This document shows positions 26,217 through 34,126 of a stretch of 64,000 nt of DNA, piece after piece. The stretch is from Akkermansia muciniphila (GTDB lineage Bacteria; Verrucomicrobiota; Verrucomicrobiia; Verrucomicrobiales; Akkermansiaceae): positions 1,388,401 through 1,452,400 of the forward strand of contig NZ_PJKB01000001.1 in NCBI RefSeq assembly GCF_002884975.1, given 5' to 3'. Positions within the stretch are counted from its first letter, which is position 1. Each line of letters begins with the position of its first letter. The position numbers and the translations under genes were made by a program. The notes under the pieces are model-generated. The model did not search any database, had not been told where the DNA came from, and saw only the letters and a program-made list of their open reading frames with translations.

Positions 26217-27890
26217 ATGCCCGACGACGATTCCCATTCCATGGACCAGATTTCCGCCCTCTTCCCCCAGCTGGAAAACATCCAGCTTGTCGGAACCAAA
26301 GGCCCCCAGCAGATTTTCACAGCTACCCTGAAATCCAACTTTGCGCCCGTCATGCTGCGGGTGGTCCCCACGGAAGAAGCCGGGGTCTTCGGCTGGGACC
26401 CGGAATTCCTCGTCCGCTCCCTCACCATCGTGGAACAGGCGCACCAGGGCCTTCTGCGCGTTTATGAAGTGGGGCAGGCAGGGCCGTTCACCTTCATCAT
26501 TTCCGAGCATTCCCCCTATCCGCGCCTGGCGGACCTGGACCAGCTCCCCCAAATCCCCCCCCAGGCGGCGCTCAACCTGGTCCGGAACATGGCGGAAGGG
26601 CTGCTGACGCTGCACCGCAAGGGCATCTTTCACGGAGGCATCACGCCCAAGCTGATCTGCCTGAGGGCGGACGGCGGAGACGCCCTGCTGCTGCCCATCA
26701 ACATTTATCCGGCCCAGCCCCCCGTGGACATGGGGGATTACGCTTCCCCGGAATGGGTCACCGGGGCGGAGGCCTCCTTCACGCCGGGTATGGACATTTA
26801 CGCCCTGGGGCTGACGCTCTATATCCTGCTGACCCGCAAAACGCCGATGGAAGCGGGCTTCGCCATGCCTTCCACCCTGATCAAGTGCAGTGACGCCGTG
26901 GATGCGGTGGTTTCCCGCGCCATCAATCCGGACACCCAGGAACGCTACCGGAACCTGGGGGATTTCATCACGGACCTGGACAAGGCGATTGCCAACCCCA
27001 CGGGCAGGAGCGCCGCCGCCCTTCCGGTCACGGGCGCCTCCCCGGCGGTCCCGGCCCTGAATACGCAGAAAGGGCAGTCCAATATTTACTACTACCTCAT
27101 CCCGGCCCTGATCGTGGGCATTGTGCTGACTTACACCTGCATCCTGTACAAGAAGGATGTGGCCAGAATGCGCAATGACTACAACGAGCAGGTGCAGAAG
27201 GATAATAACGCGAAGGCGGACGCCGCGCGAAAGGCGAACCGTGAAGCGCGCCGCCACGCCCCGGCAGTTCCTGCGCCCGCCGCCCCGGCCCTTGCGGATA
27301 ACGCCGCCCCAGCCCCGGTCCTTCCCGTGCCGGCTCCGGCCGCGCCTCCCGCTCCCGTACCGGCAGCCCCCAGGCCTTCCGGTGAACCCGGCAAGGTTAA
27401 CTGGAGCCTCCAGCCCGGCGTGAAGGTGCGCCAGAGCTCCAACCGCAACATGCTGGGCGCCTACGGTCCGGAAAAAGCCGTTGACGGCAATACCAGTTCC
27501 GAACTTGCGGATGTCTCCATCAGCGCCACCGGCGTGGTGGAGGGGAAAAACGCCTGGTTCGGCATCGACTTCGGCCAGGAGACCAACCGAACCGTGGAAA
27601 AAATAGTCATTTACACTCCCGCCAACCTGACCCTGCTGGGAACGATGGAGGAATTCAAGGTGCTGTTGTACGACAATGACAAGAACGTGCTGGCGGAAAA
27701 GACCTTCACCACCACCACCTCGGAAAAATCCACCAACGTCACCACCTGGAAGCTGGACGCTCCGGTCAAGGCGCGCGCCCTGCGCGTGGAATCCACCAAT
27801 CCCGCCCGCCCGCTGGCGCTGACGGAGGTGGAGGCCTACGGCCCTGAAGAAGAGCCGGACGCGCCCGCTACCGCCCCTGAGGAAGAATAA
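26217..27890 (+). CDS. Membrane pseudokinase with C-terminal discoidin (F5/8 type C)-like domain
   Basis: A 557-residue protein. Residues 20-260 have the layout of a Ser/Thr kinase: HGGITPKLICL (139-149) sits where HRDIKPxNIL belongs, YASPEW matches the APE region, DIYALGLTLYILLT matches DVWSLG, and ERYRNLGDF ends the C-lobe. However the catalytic Asp is Gly141, the metal-binding Asn is Leu146, no DFG is present, and the beta-3 Lys is lost, so it should be inactive. One transmembrane helix lies at 290-311, then a charged helix, an Ala/Pro-rich linker (348-388) and a beta-sandwich (about 393-548) resembling F5/8 type C carbohydrate-binding modules (VRQSSN, KAVDGNT, FGIDFG). The kinase-like part should be cytoplasmic and the discoidin part periplasmic. 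Next gene overlaps by one base (TAATG). Confidence 0.8.
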   Translation: MPDDDSHSMDQISALFPQLENIQLVGTKGPQQIFTATLKSNFAPVMLRVVPTEEAGVFGWDPEFLVRSLTIVEQAHQGLLRVYEVGQAGPFTFIISEHSPYPRLADLDQLPQIPPQAALNLVRNMAEGLLTLHRKGIFHGGITPKLICLRADGGDALLLPINIYPAQPPVDMGDYASPEWVTGAEASFTPGMDIYALGLTLYILLTRKTPMEAGFAMPSTLIKCSDAVDAVVSRAINPDTQERYRNLGDFITDLDKAIANPTGRSAAALPVTGASPAVPALNTQKGQSNIYYYLIPALIVGIVLTYTCILYKKDVARMRNDYNEQVQKDNNAKADAARKANREARRHAPAVPAPAAPALADNAAPAPVLPVPAPAAPPAPVPAAPRPSGEPGKVNWSLQPGVKVRQSSNRNMLGAYGPEKAVDGNTSSELADVSISATGVVEGKNAWFGIDFGQETNRTVEKIVIYTPANLTLLGTMEEFKVLLYDNDKNVLAEKTFTTTTSEKSTNVTTWKLDAPVKARALRVESTNPARPLALTEVEAYGPEEEPDAPATAPEEE

Positions 27891-28651
27891 TGACTGAGGA
27901 ACCGCCTCCAGCCGGGCTGCCGCCCCTGCGGAAGACCGGCGTTCTCCTTTTCCTCCTGTGCCTGTTTGCGCTGGCGCTGGCAGGAGGCACCCTGTACCTG
28001 GTTTTTCATGACCTTCCCCTGATTCAGCAGGCCATCGCGGAAACAGTGGCCCAGTCAGTGAAGGAGCTTCAGGAGGGAGGAAGCGCCGCCGCCTCCCTCA
28101 CCCAGGTGAATGCAGGGTCCACAGCGCCCTTTACCATGGACGGCAGCCTGTTCTACCTGTGCACCGCCGGGCTGGTCGTTTGCTGGCTGATGCTGGTTTA
28201 CCGCCTGGCGCAAAATGCGGAAACGGTGAAAAAGGGGGCCCTGCGCTGCACGCCCCTTCTCTGCGTCCTTTCCTTTTTCCTGCCCGTGGGCAATATATGG
28301 ATGCCCCTTCAAGCCATGCTGGACATCAACAAGGCCCTCTCCTCCCCCGGCCCTTCACGCGGAAAGGGCTGGATATGGACGGCCTGGGCCGTTAGCGTGC
28401 CGGGGTCCCTGCTCATCTTCCTGTATACGCTGTGCCAGCCTCTGGCCGGCTTCTTCCAGACCTTCCGCGCCTGGGCTGAAGAAGACCCGGGGAACGCATT
28501 TGCACTGGACCGGGAGCTGGAAGCCCTGATGAACGGCATGGTGCGGCCCGTCATCATGTACAACGGCATGGCCTTTATTGCATGCCTGCTGGCTTCCGTG
28601 CTGATGATGCTCCACTTCCATTCCCTGCAAAGGCGGCTGGCAGTCCGCTGA
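27890..28651 (+). CDS. Polytopic membrane protein, DUF4328-like
   Basis: A 253-residue membrane protein with about four hydrophobic helices (near 18-40, 85-105, 118-140, 160-185 and 220-245). The core WLMLVYRLAQNAETVKKGA ... FFLPVGNIWMPLQAMLDI fits the DUF4328 pattern, in which an aromatic/Arg segment is followed by a Pro-Asn-x-W-x-P motif. Function unknown. Its ATG shares a base with the pseudokinase stop codon, indicating translational coupling and probably a shared complex (inference). Confidence 0.75.
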   Translation: MTEEPPPAGLPPLRKTGVLLFLLCLFALALAGGTLYLVFHDLPLIQQAIAETVAQSVKELQEGGSAAASLTQVNAGSTAPFTMDGSLFYLCTAGLVVCWLMLVYRLAQNAETVKKGALRCTPLLCVLSFFLPVGNIWMPLQAMLDINKALSSPGPSRGKGWIWTAWAVSVPGSLLIFLYTLCQPLAGFFQTFRAWAEEDPGNAFALDRELEALMNGMVRPVIMYNGMAFIACLLASVLMMLHFHSLQRRLAVR

Positions 28652-28842
28652 CCTTTCCGCCGGGGCAATATGCCTTTACCGCAGACATCCGCCGGAAGCA
28701 CGGACAGGTTTGGCTTATCTTCTCTTCCCTCCCCCTTATCCGGCTATCCGCAATTCTCCGGAAAAGCCTGTTGAGGCAGGGAGCGGAGAGCCTTTCCCAT
28801 CAGTTCCTTTCCCCCATCCGGGAATACCTCCTTCCGGGCATG

Positions 28843-28874
28843 AAAAACCCGGCCGCGCCTCACGGCGGGCCGGG
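28843..28874 (-). terminator. Intrinsic terminator of rplS
   Basis: On the minus strand a GC-rich stem with arms CCCGGCC/GGCCGGG (28848-28854 and 28868-28874) is followed by a run of five T (28847-28843). It lies 26 bases after the rplS stop. The 28652-28842 stretch between the membrane-protein gene and this hairpin shows no gene. Confidence 0.75.
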
Positions 28875-28899
28875 CCAGCAAAAATAGCAATTCCTCCGG

Positions 28900-29247
28900 T
28901 TAGCGCTTGGCGGCTTTCACCGTCATGGCGTCCTTGCCGATGCGGCCACGGAGATAATGAAGCTTGGCGCGGCGGACTTTGCCGCGGTTCACGACTTCAA
29001 TCTTGGCGATGCGGGGGGTGTGCAGGGGGAACACGCGTTCCACGCCTTCACCGTAGGAAATCTTGCGCACCGTAAAAGCTTCATTGACGCCGGAACCGCG
29101 CTTGGCGATCACGATGCCCTGGAAAATCTGAATACGTTCCTTGCCGCCTTCAATAACACGAGTGTGAACCTTGATGGTATCACCTACGTTAAATGCGGTC
29201 ACATCCGCCTTGAGTTGCTCCTGCTCGATTTTGTTGATAATGTTCAT
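28900..29247 (-). CDS. rplS: Large ribosomal subunit protein bL19
   Basis: A 115-residue ribosomal protein at the 30S-50S interface. It matches bL19 throughout: [40 protein letters not shown] and the [12 protein letters not shown]-terminal signature. In many bacteria it follows trmD; here it stands alone with its own promoter and terminator. No Shine-Dalgarno precedes the ATG even for this highly expressed gene. Confidence 0.98.
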   Translation of the reverse strand: MNIINKIEQEQLKADVTAFNVGDTIKVHTRVIEGGKERIQIFQGIVIAKRGSGVNEAFTVRKISYGEGVERVFPLHTPRIAKIEVVNRGKVRRAKLHYLRGRIGKDAMTVKAAKR

Positions 29248-29302
29248 CTTGTGTTATCTATTGCTGGTGAATATCAGTAAAAGGAAAACTTACGGGACGC
29301 AG

Positions 29303-29331
29303 AATATGGGCCATAATCCCCTAAAAGGCAA
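29303..29331 (-). promoter_or_regulatory. Promoter of rplS
   Basis: On the minus strand TTGCCT (29331-29326) and CATATT (29308-29303) are 17 bases apart. The start would be near 29296, giving a leader of about 48 bases. The region is markedly AT-rich compared with its surroundings. Confidence 0.5.
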
Positions 29332-29357
29332 TCCAAATTTGCCGTACGGCCTCAATT

Positions 29358-30896
29358 TTATTTTTTTACCGGGGCGGGAGGCGGGGCTATCCTGCCGCGC
29401 CATTCCTCCAGCGCCGGAAGAAAGGCGGAGGAAGACATGAGCGCATGAACGCTGTCCATGCGCATCAGGCACGCCTTTTCTCCGCCCTGGGCGCGCTCCA
29501 CCAGCAGGGACTCCAGCAGAAGGCGGGCACGGGTGCGGGCGTCCGGCGCGCCGTCCAGCGCGGAGAAAACCAGCTTTCCGGCCTGCACCGGATCCTTCCG
29601 GTACAGGTATTCCAGGGCCAGCGCTTCATAGAGGCAGGAGGAAGGGGCCTTCCGGGCGGTCTCCAGCAGCCGGGCGGAGCGCTCCCGCCAGCGGTCCCCG
29701 AACTGCACCCGGGAAGCCCACCAGCCCTGGAAGTAGCGGTCTTCTTCCGCGGGCTTCACGTCCATGCCCTTCATGCGGGCATACGGGCGGTACAGGGGGT
29801 CACCGAACACCACCCCCTGCCAGGACAGCACGGGCATGCTCATCCAGGAGGCCTCCGCCACGGAATAGCCGTCCAGCAGCCGGTCCACAAAAATGTCAAA
29901 GCGGTGGCACGCGCCCAGGAACGGCTCATACACGTTCCCCACCGTCACGTCCGCCCCCTTTTCCAGCAGGGCGGAACTCCACCCCGTGCCGGGAACCTTG
30001 AAATCCGAAGCGCTGAAGGAATGCAGGTGCATGGCCACCGCTCCGGGCCGGAAGCGGAAGGAGGGGTCCGTGAACGGACCGTTCGCGGTACCCGTGTACC
30101 ACCCGCAGTAGAGCGCCGTGTCCCGGCTCAGCGGGAACTTTTCCGGAAGAGTCTGGGGCCAGTCGTCCAGGTAGGCGGGTATGCCAGCCTCCCGCACGCT
30201 CCGGAACACGGCGTCCAGCCACGCATCCCCCTGGGCGTAGGGGCCGCCGCGGTCCACCACGGCCCACCCCCACAAGCCGTTTTTCTCCACCTCCGCGGGT
30301 TCCTTCACCAGCCGCATGCAGGTCTCCGCCGTCAGGCCGTCCAGGCGGCACACCAGGAACGTGGGGAGGCCGGCGCCCACAAAATCCTCCCTGGAATCAT
30401 AATAGGGATTCGGAAGCCAGGACTTTTTTTCATATCCGTCCATGGCCAGCAGCGCCAGTTCCGAATCCACGGCGGCGCGGTCCGTCTGCATCTGGTTGAC
30501 GTCCTTCCCGGGAGGGGGCACGGGATTTTCATGCCGTATCTTCATCGGCAGGTCCGCCATCAGCACCAGCGCGAAAATCTTCCGGTCCATCATGGGGGCG
30601 GAGGCAATGCCGGAGGGCACCCACCAGCGCTGTTCCCGTGCCGTACGCAGGAGGGGGGTGCGGATGAGGTCTTCATACTCCTTCCGGGAAATCTCATTGG
30701 CCGCGGGACAATCCAGGGAAATGAGGTTCCTTTCCGGCACGCCGCGCACCCGCGCATACTCCGCGGCCATGCGCCGGCTCAGCTCCGATTTCCCGTTGTA
30801 AACCACGGCCACATGCGCGGGCTGGAGTTCATAGGCCCAGACGGCGGAAAACCACGCCGCCAGGAAGAACAATACGGCTAATCCCCTCTTCAGCAT
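29358..30896 (-). CDS. TIGR03790 family secreted protein
   Basis: A 512-residue protein with a signal peptide (about 1-21, ending VWAY). The start HVAVVYNGKSELSRRMAAEYARVRGVPERNLISLDCP is characteristic of TIGR03790, a family of unknown function found in Planctomycetota, Verrucomicrobiota and some Proteobacteria. Later conserved parts include VCRLDGLT, a PYAQGDAWLD segment and YCGWYTGT. The last 110 residues look helical and repeat-like (TPR-like, inference). I know of no established activity. It lies upstream of rplS with no strong terminator between. Confidence 0.82.
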   Translation of the reverse strand: MLKRGLAVLFFLAAWFSAVWAYELQPAHVAVVYNGKSELSRRMAAEYARVRGVPERNLISLDCPAANEISRKEYEDLIRTPLLRTAREQRWWVPSGIASAPMMDRKIFALVLMADLPMKIRHENPVPPPGKDVNQMQTDRAAVDSELALLAMDGYEKKSWLPNPYYDSREDFVGAGLPTFLVCRLDGLTAETCMRLVKEPAEVEKNGLWGWAVVDRGGPYAQGDAWLDAVFRSVREAGIPAYLDDWPQTLPEKFPLSRDTALYCGWYTGTANGPFTDPSFRFRPGAVAMHLHSFSASDFKVPGTGWSSALLEKGADVTVGNVYEPFLGACHRFDIFVDRLLDGYSVAEASWMSMPVLSWQGVVFGDPLYRPYARMKGMDVKPAEEDRYFQGWWASRVQFGDRWRERSARLLETARKAPSSCLYEALALEYLYRKDPVQAGKLVFSALDGAPDARTRARLLLESLLVERAQGGEKACLMRMDSVHALMSSSAFLPALEEWRGRIAPPPAPVKK

Positions 30897-31063
30897 ACCC
30901 CCCTACCATACCTGATTCCGCGGGGCAATCAAGCAGGCGAACCGGAGCATCCGTGATTTCGCCATTTTTCCGCTTTTCGCTTCACTTCTAAAAAAAAATC
31001 GCTTTAATGGCTCCTGATGTATTGCAGGCTTTCACCTGCATTCCCTACAACCATCATACGCAT

Positions 31064-31486
31064 ATGATTCAACAAATTGACCATATCGGCATCGCCGTCA
31101 AGAGCCTTGACGCCACCGTTCCCTATTACCGTGATGCGCTCGGATTCGGAGAGCCCCACATTGAGGAAGTGCCCACGCAAAAGGTGCGTGTCGCCATGTT
31201 TGACGTTGCCGGAGTTCACATTGAACTGCTTGAACCCACCTCTCCGGAAAGCGCCATTGCCAAGGCCATTGAGAAAAAAGGGGAGGGCATCCACCACATC
31301 GCTTTCAAGACCAACGACATTGCCGACAACATTTCCAAGGCCAAGGACGCAGGCCTCACCGTGCTGAACGACCCGCCCGTCCCCGGCGCGCACAACACGC
31401 AGGTCACCTTCCTGCATCCCAAGTGCACCTTCGGCGTTCTGACCGAATTCTGCGAGCACCCCGGCTCCTGCGGATGCGGCAAGTAA
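31064..31486 (+). CDS. mce: Methylmalonyl-CoA epimerase
   Basis: A 140-residue vicinal-oxygen-chelate enzyme that interconverts the R and S forms of methylmalonyl-CoA. Metal ligands are in IDHIGIAV (first His), IHHIAF (second His) and the GVLTEF Glu near the end. I start at the ATG at 31064, where the domain begins (MIQQIDHIGI). An upstream in-frame ATG at 31007 would add 19 residues outside the family. A Cys-rich tail (HPGSCGCGK) is a small oddity. It is the first gene of the propionate module, 33 bases before mmdA. Confidence 0.95.
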   Translation: MIQQIDHIGIAVKSLDATVPYYRDALGFGEPHIEEVPTQKVRVAMFDVAGVHIELLEPTSPESAIAKAIEKKGEGIHHIAFKTNDIADNISKAKDAGLTVLNDPPVPGAHNTQVTFLHPKCTFGVLTEFCEHPGSCGCGK

Positions 31487-31519
31487 GCATTTTCCGAATT
31501 CACCATACCACTATACCAA

Positions 31520-33085
31520 ATGGCTATTGATCCCAAATTGATTGACGATCTGAACAGCCGCCGCAAGAAGGTCATCCTCAGCGGCGGTCAGGAAAAGATC
31601 GACAAAAGACATGAAAAGGGCGAGATGACTGCCCGTGACCGCATGGGGTACCTCTTTGAAGAAGGCACCTTCTCGGAAATCGGCATGCACGTGCGCCACA
31701 ACTGCCACAACTTCGGCATGGGCAAGAAGGAAATCCCCGGCGACGGCGTCGTTTCCGGCTTCGGCCTGGTAAACGGCCGTCCGGTCGCCTGCGCGGCTTC
31801 CGACTTCCTGGCCCAGGGCGGTTCCCTCGGCTACATGCACGCCATGAAGATCGCGGACGCCCAGAAGTACGCCCTGAAGGCCGGCATCCCGATGGTGACG
31901 GTGAACGATTCCGGCGGCGCGCGCCTCCAGGAAGGCGTGGCGGCCCTGTCCGGCTATGCCCAGGTGTTCTACAACAACGTGCTGGCTTCCGGCGTGGTTC
32001 CGCAGATCTCCATGATCCTGGGCCCGTGCGCAGGCGGCGCGGCGTATTCCCCCGCCCTGACGGACTTCATCATCATGCGCAATTCCGGCAACGCCGGCAT
32101 GTACATCACCGGTCCCAAGGTGATTGAGCAGGTCACGTATGAAAAGTGCACGATGGATGACATCGGCTCCGCGGCCATCCACGCCTCCGTGTCCGGCAAC
32201 GTCCACTTTGTGGCGGACAGCGACGCGCATGCCATGGACATCCTGAAGAAGCTCCTTTCCTTCCTCCCCGCCAACAACGCGGAAGAACCGCCCCACAAGC
32301 TGGACACCCCGCTTGACCTGAGCGCGGACGAAGGCATGAGCGACCTGATCCCCGCAGACAACCGCACCCCCCTGGACGTGCAGCCCATCATCAGCCGCTT
32401 GGTGGATGACGGGGACTTCCTGGAAGTGCACAAGGACTTCGCCAAAAACGTCGTCGTCGGCTTCGGCCGCGTCTGCGGCGTGGTGGTCGGCATCATCGCC
32501 AACCAGCCCAACGTGAAGGCCGGCTGCCTGGACATTGACTCCTCCGACAAGGCCGCCCGCTTCATCCGCTTCTGCAACGCCTTCAACATTCCGTTGGTGA
32601 ACCTGGTGGACGTGCCCGGCTTCCTGCCCGGCAAGAACCAGGAACGCGGCGGCATCATCCGCCACGGGGCCAAGCTCATCTTCGCCTATTCCCAGGCCAC
32701 GGTGCCCAAGGTCACCCTGATCATGCGCAAGGCCTACGGCGGCGCCTACATCGCCATGTGCTGCAAGGACCTGGGCGCTGACGCCGTCTTTGCCTGGCCC
32801 GGCGCGGAAATCGCCGTGATGGGCGCGGAAGGCGCCGTTCCGGTGCTTTACGGCCGCGAGCTGAAAGCCGTGGAAGACCCCGCGGAAAAGGCCAAGCGCC
32901 AGGGAGAGCTTCTGGAAGAATACCGGGACGCCTTCTACAACCCGTACGTGGCGGCCGGCATGGGCCAGATCACGGAAGTCATCAATCCGGAAGAAACCCG
33001 CGCCAAAATCGCCTTTGCCCTGCGCACCCTGATGAACAAGAAGGAAGTGCGCCCGGCCAAGAAGCACGGCAACATTCCGCTCTAA
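31520..33085 (+). CDS. mmdA: Methylmalonyl-CoA decarboxylase alpha (carboxyltransferase) subunit
   Basis: A 521-residue acyl-CoA carboxyltransferase. It moves the carboxyl group from methylmalonyl-CoA to biotin, forming propionyl-CoA. Two crotonase-like halves are visible: GGARLQEGVAAL with GGAAYSPALTDF, and LVDVPGFLPG with RKAYGGAYIAM. It is equally similar in kind to propionyl-CoA carboxylase beta chains. The neighbours (delta, biotin carrier, Na+-pump beta) decide in favour of the decarboxylase. Cytoplasmic face of the membrane complex. Confidence 0.95.
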   Translation: MAIDPKLIDDLNSRRKKVILSGGQEKIDKRHEKGEMTARDRMGYLFEEGTFSEIGMHVRHNCHNFGMGKKEIPGDGVVSGFGLVNGRPVACAASDFLAQGGSLGYMHAMKIADAQKYALKAGIPMVTVNDSGGARLQEGVAALSGYAQVFYNNVLASGVVPQISMILGPCAGGAAYSPALTDFIIMRNSGNAGMYITGPKVIEQVTYEKCTMDDIGSAAIHASVSGNVHFVADSDAHAMDILKKLLSFLPANNAEEPPHKLDTPLDLSADEGMSDLIPADNRTPLDVQPIISRLVDDGDFLEVHKDFAKNVVVGFGRVCGVVVGIIANQPNVKAGCLDIDSSDKAARFIRFCNAFNIPLVNLVDVPGFLPGKNQERGGIIRHGAKLIFAYSQATVPKVTLIMRKAYGGAYIAMCCKDLGADAVFAWPGAEIAVMGAEGAVPVLYGRELKAVEDPAEKAKRQGELLEEYRDAFYNPYVAAGMGQITEVINPEETRAKIAFALRTLMNKKEVRPAKKHGNIPL

Positions 33086-33106
33086 CATCCACCTTAACGG
33101 ATTCAT

Positions 33107-33565
33107 ATGTTACTCACAGCACTAGCCTTTGCACAGGGCATGGCCAACATCATGGACAATCTGGACTACCAGATCGTCGGCATCCTGGTGGTCATGATGT
33201 GCCTGGGTGGCCTGGCCGTCATTCTGACCATCAGCGGCTCCGTTGCCGCCTCCATCCAGAACAAGGCCAAAGCCAGGGCCGCAGCGGCTTCCGCTGCTCC
33301 CTCCGGCATGCCTGCCGCCGCTCCCGCGGCAGCGGGCAAGCCGGGGATGACTCCGGAAATGCTCGCCATCCTCTCCGCAGCCGTGGACTCCGCCATGACG
33401 GAGCTCACGCCGGAAATGGTGGCAGTCATCTCCGCAGCCGTGGACGCAGGCCTGGACGGCATGAGCCACCGCATCGTGGAAATCAAGCAATCTCCGGGCT
33501 CCGGCTATGCGGCCGCAGGCAGGGCGGAAATCTTCGCCTCCCACCGCATCCGGCCATCCCATTGA
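33107..33565 (+). CDS. mmdD: Decarboxylase delta/OadG-like small membrane subunit
   Basis: A 152-residue protein with one transmembrane helix (about 23-47), an Ala-rich linker and a C-terminal part typical of OadG-type subunits: PEMVAVISAAVDAGL, HRIVEIK and GRAEIFASHRIR. These subunits hold the carboxyltransferase to the membrane pump. A 19-residue unit is duplicated in tandem (TPEMLAILSAAVDS, then TPEMVAVISAAVDA), where most homologues I know have one copy. It lies 21 bases after mmdA. Confidence 0.85.
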   Translation: MLLTALAFAQGMANIMDNLDYQIVGILVVMMCLGGLAVILTISGSVAASIQNKAKARAAAASAAPSGMPAAAPAAAGKPGMTPEMLAILSAAVDSAMTELTPEMVAVISAAVDAGLDGMSHRIVEIKQSPGSGYAAAGRAEIFASHRIRPSH

Positions 33566-33641
33566 ACCACTCCATTACTCACCCCTACCCCCGCCCCTCC
33601 GGCGGGAACCATTAACTTAACATTCCATACCATACATTATT

Positions 33642-34043
33642 ATGAAGAAACTTCGCATCACCGTTGACGGCAAGGTATTTGACGTATCCGTAGAACTCCT
33701 GGACCAAGTCTCCTCCACCACCTCGGCTCCGGCCCCCGTTGCAGCCCCGGCTCCCGCACCCGTAGCCTCCGCCCCTGTCGCGGCGCCCGCTCCGGCTCCC
33801 GCACCCGCCGCCGCTCCGGCCGCCGCAGGCGCAGGCGACGTTCCCAGCCCGCTTGCCGGCAAGGTTGTTTCCCTGGACGTTGCCCCCGGCACCGCCGTGA
33901 AGGCCGGTGACCAGATCCTGACGCTGGAAGCCATGAAGATGAATACCATCATTTACGCTCCCTCCGCCGGCACACTCACCGCTTTCTGCGTAGGCGCAGG
34001 CGACACGGTTCAGGAAGGACAGGCTCTGGCCAAGATTGGTTAA
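33642..34043 (+). CDS. mmdC: Decarboxylase gamma subunit, biotin carrier protein
   Basis: A 133-residue biotin carrier. A short N-terminal domain (KKLRITVDGKVFDV) is followed by a Pro/Ala linker (29-64) and the biotinyl domain with Lys99 in EAMKMN, the biotin attachment site. The carrier shuttles the carboxyl group from MmdA to the beta subunit. birA, four kilobases on in the same operon, probably biotinylates it. The preceding 76-base gap contains a small GC stem (CCCGCC/GGCGGG) without a T run. Confidence 0.95.
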   Translation: MKKLRITVDGKVFDVSVELLDQVSSTTSAPAPVAAPAPAPVASAPVAAPAPAPAPAAAPAAAGAGDVPSPLAGKVVSLDVAPGTAVKAGDQILTLEAMKMNTIIYAPSAGTLTAFCVGAGDTVQEGQALAKIG

Positions 34044-34126
34044 TCCCGGCGGCAGCCGCCCGGAACCCCTAACACAGGTGTCCGGACTCCGACTCAGACT
34101 AAAAACCGCTACAAGAATTATTCCAT

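Noticed and set aside
29445-30881. Plus-strand frame opposite the TIGR03790 gene
   Set aside because: Antisense shadow; no signal peptide or domain, composition rich in His, Gly and Arg.
31007-31063. Upstream start for methylmalonyl-CoA epimerase
   Set aside because: Adds 19 residues unlike the family; the ATG at 31064 sits directly at the domain start.
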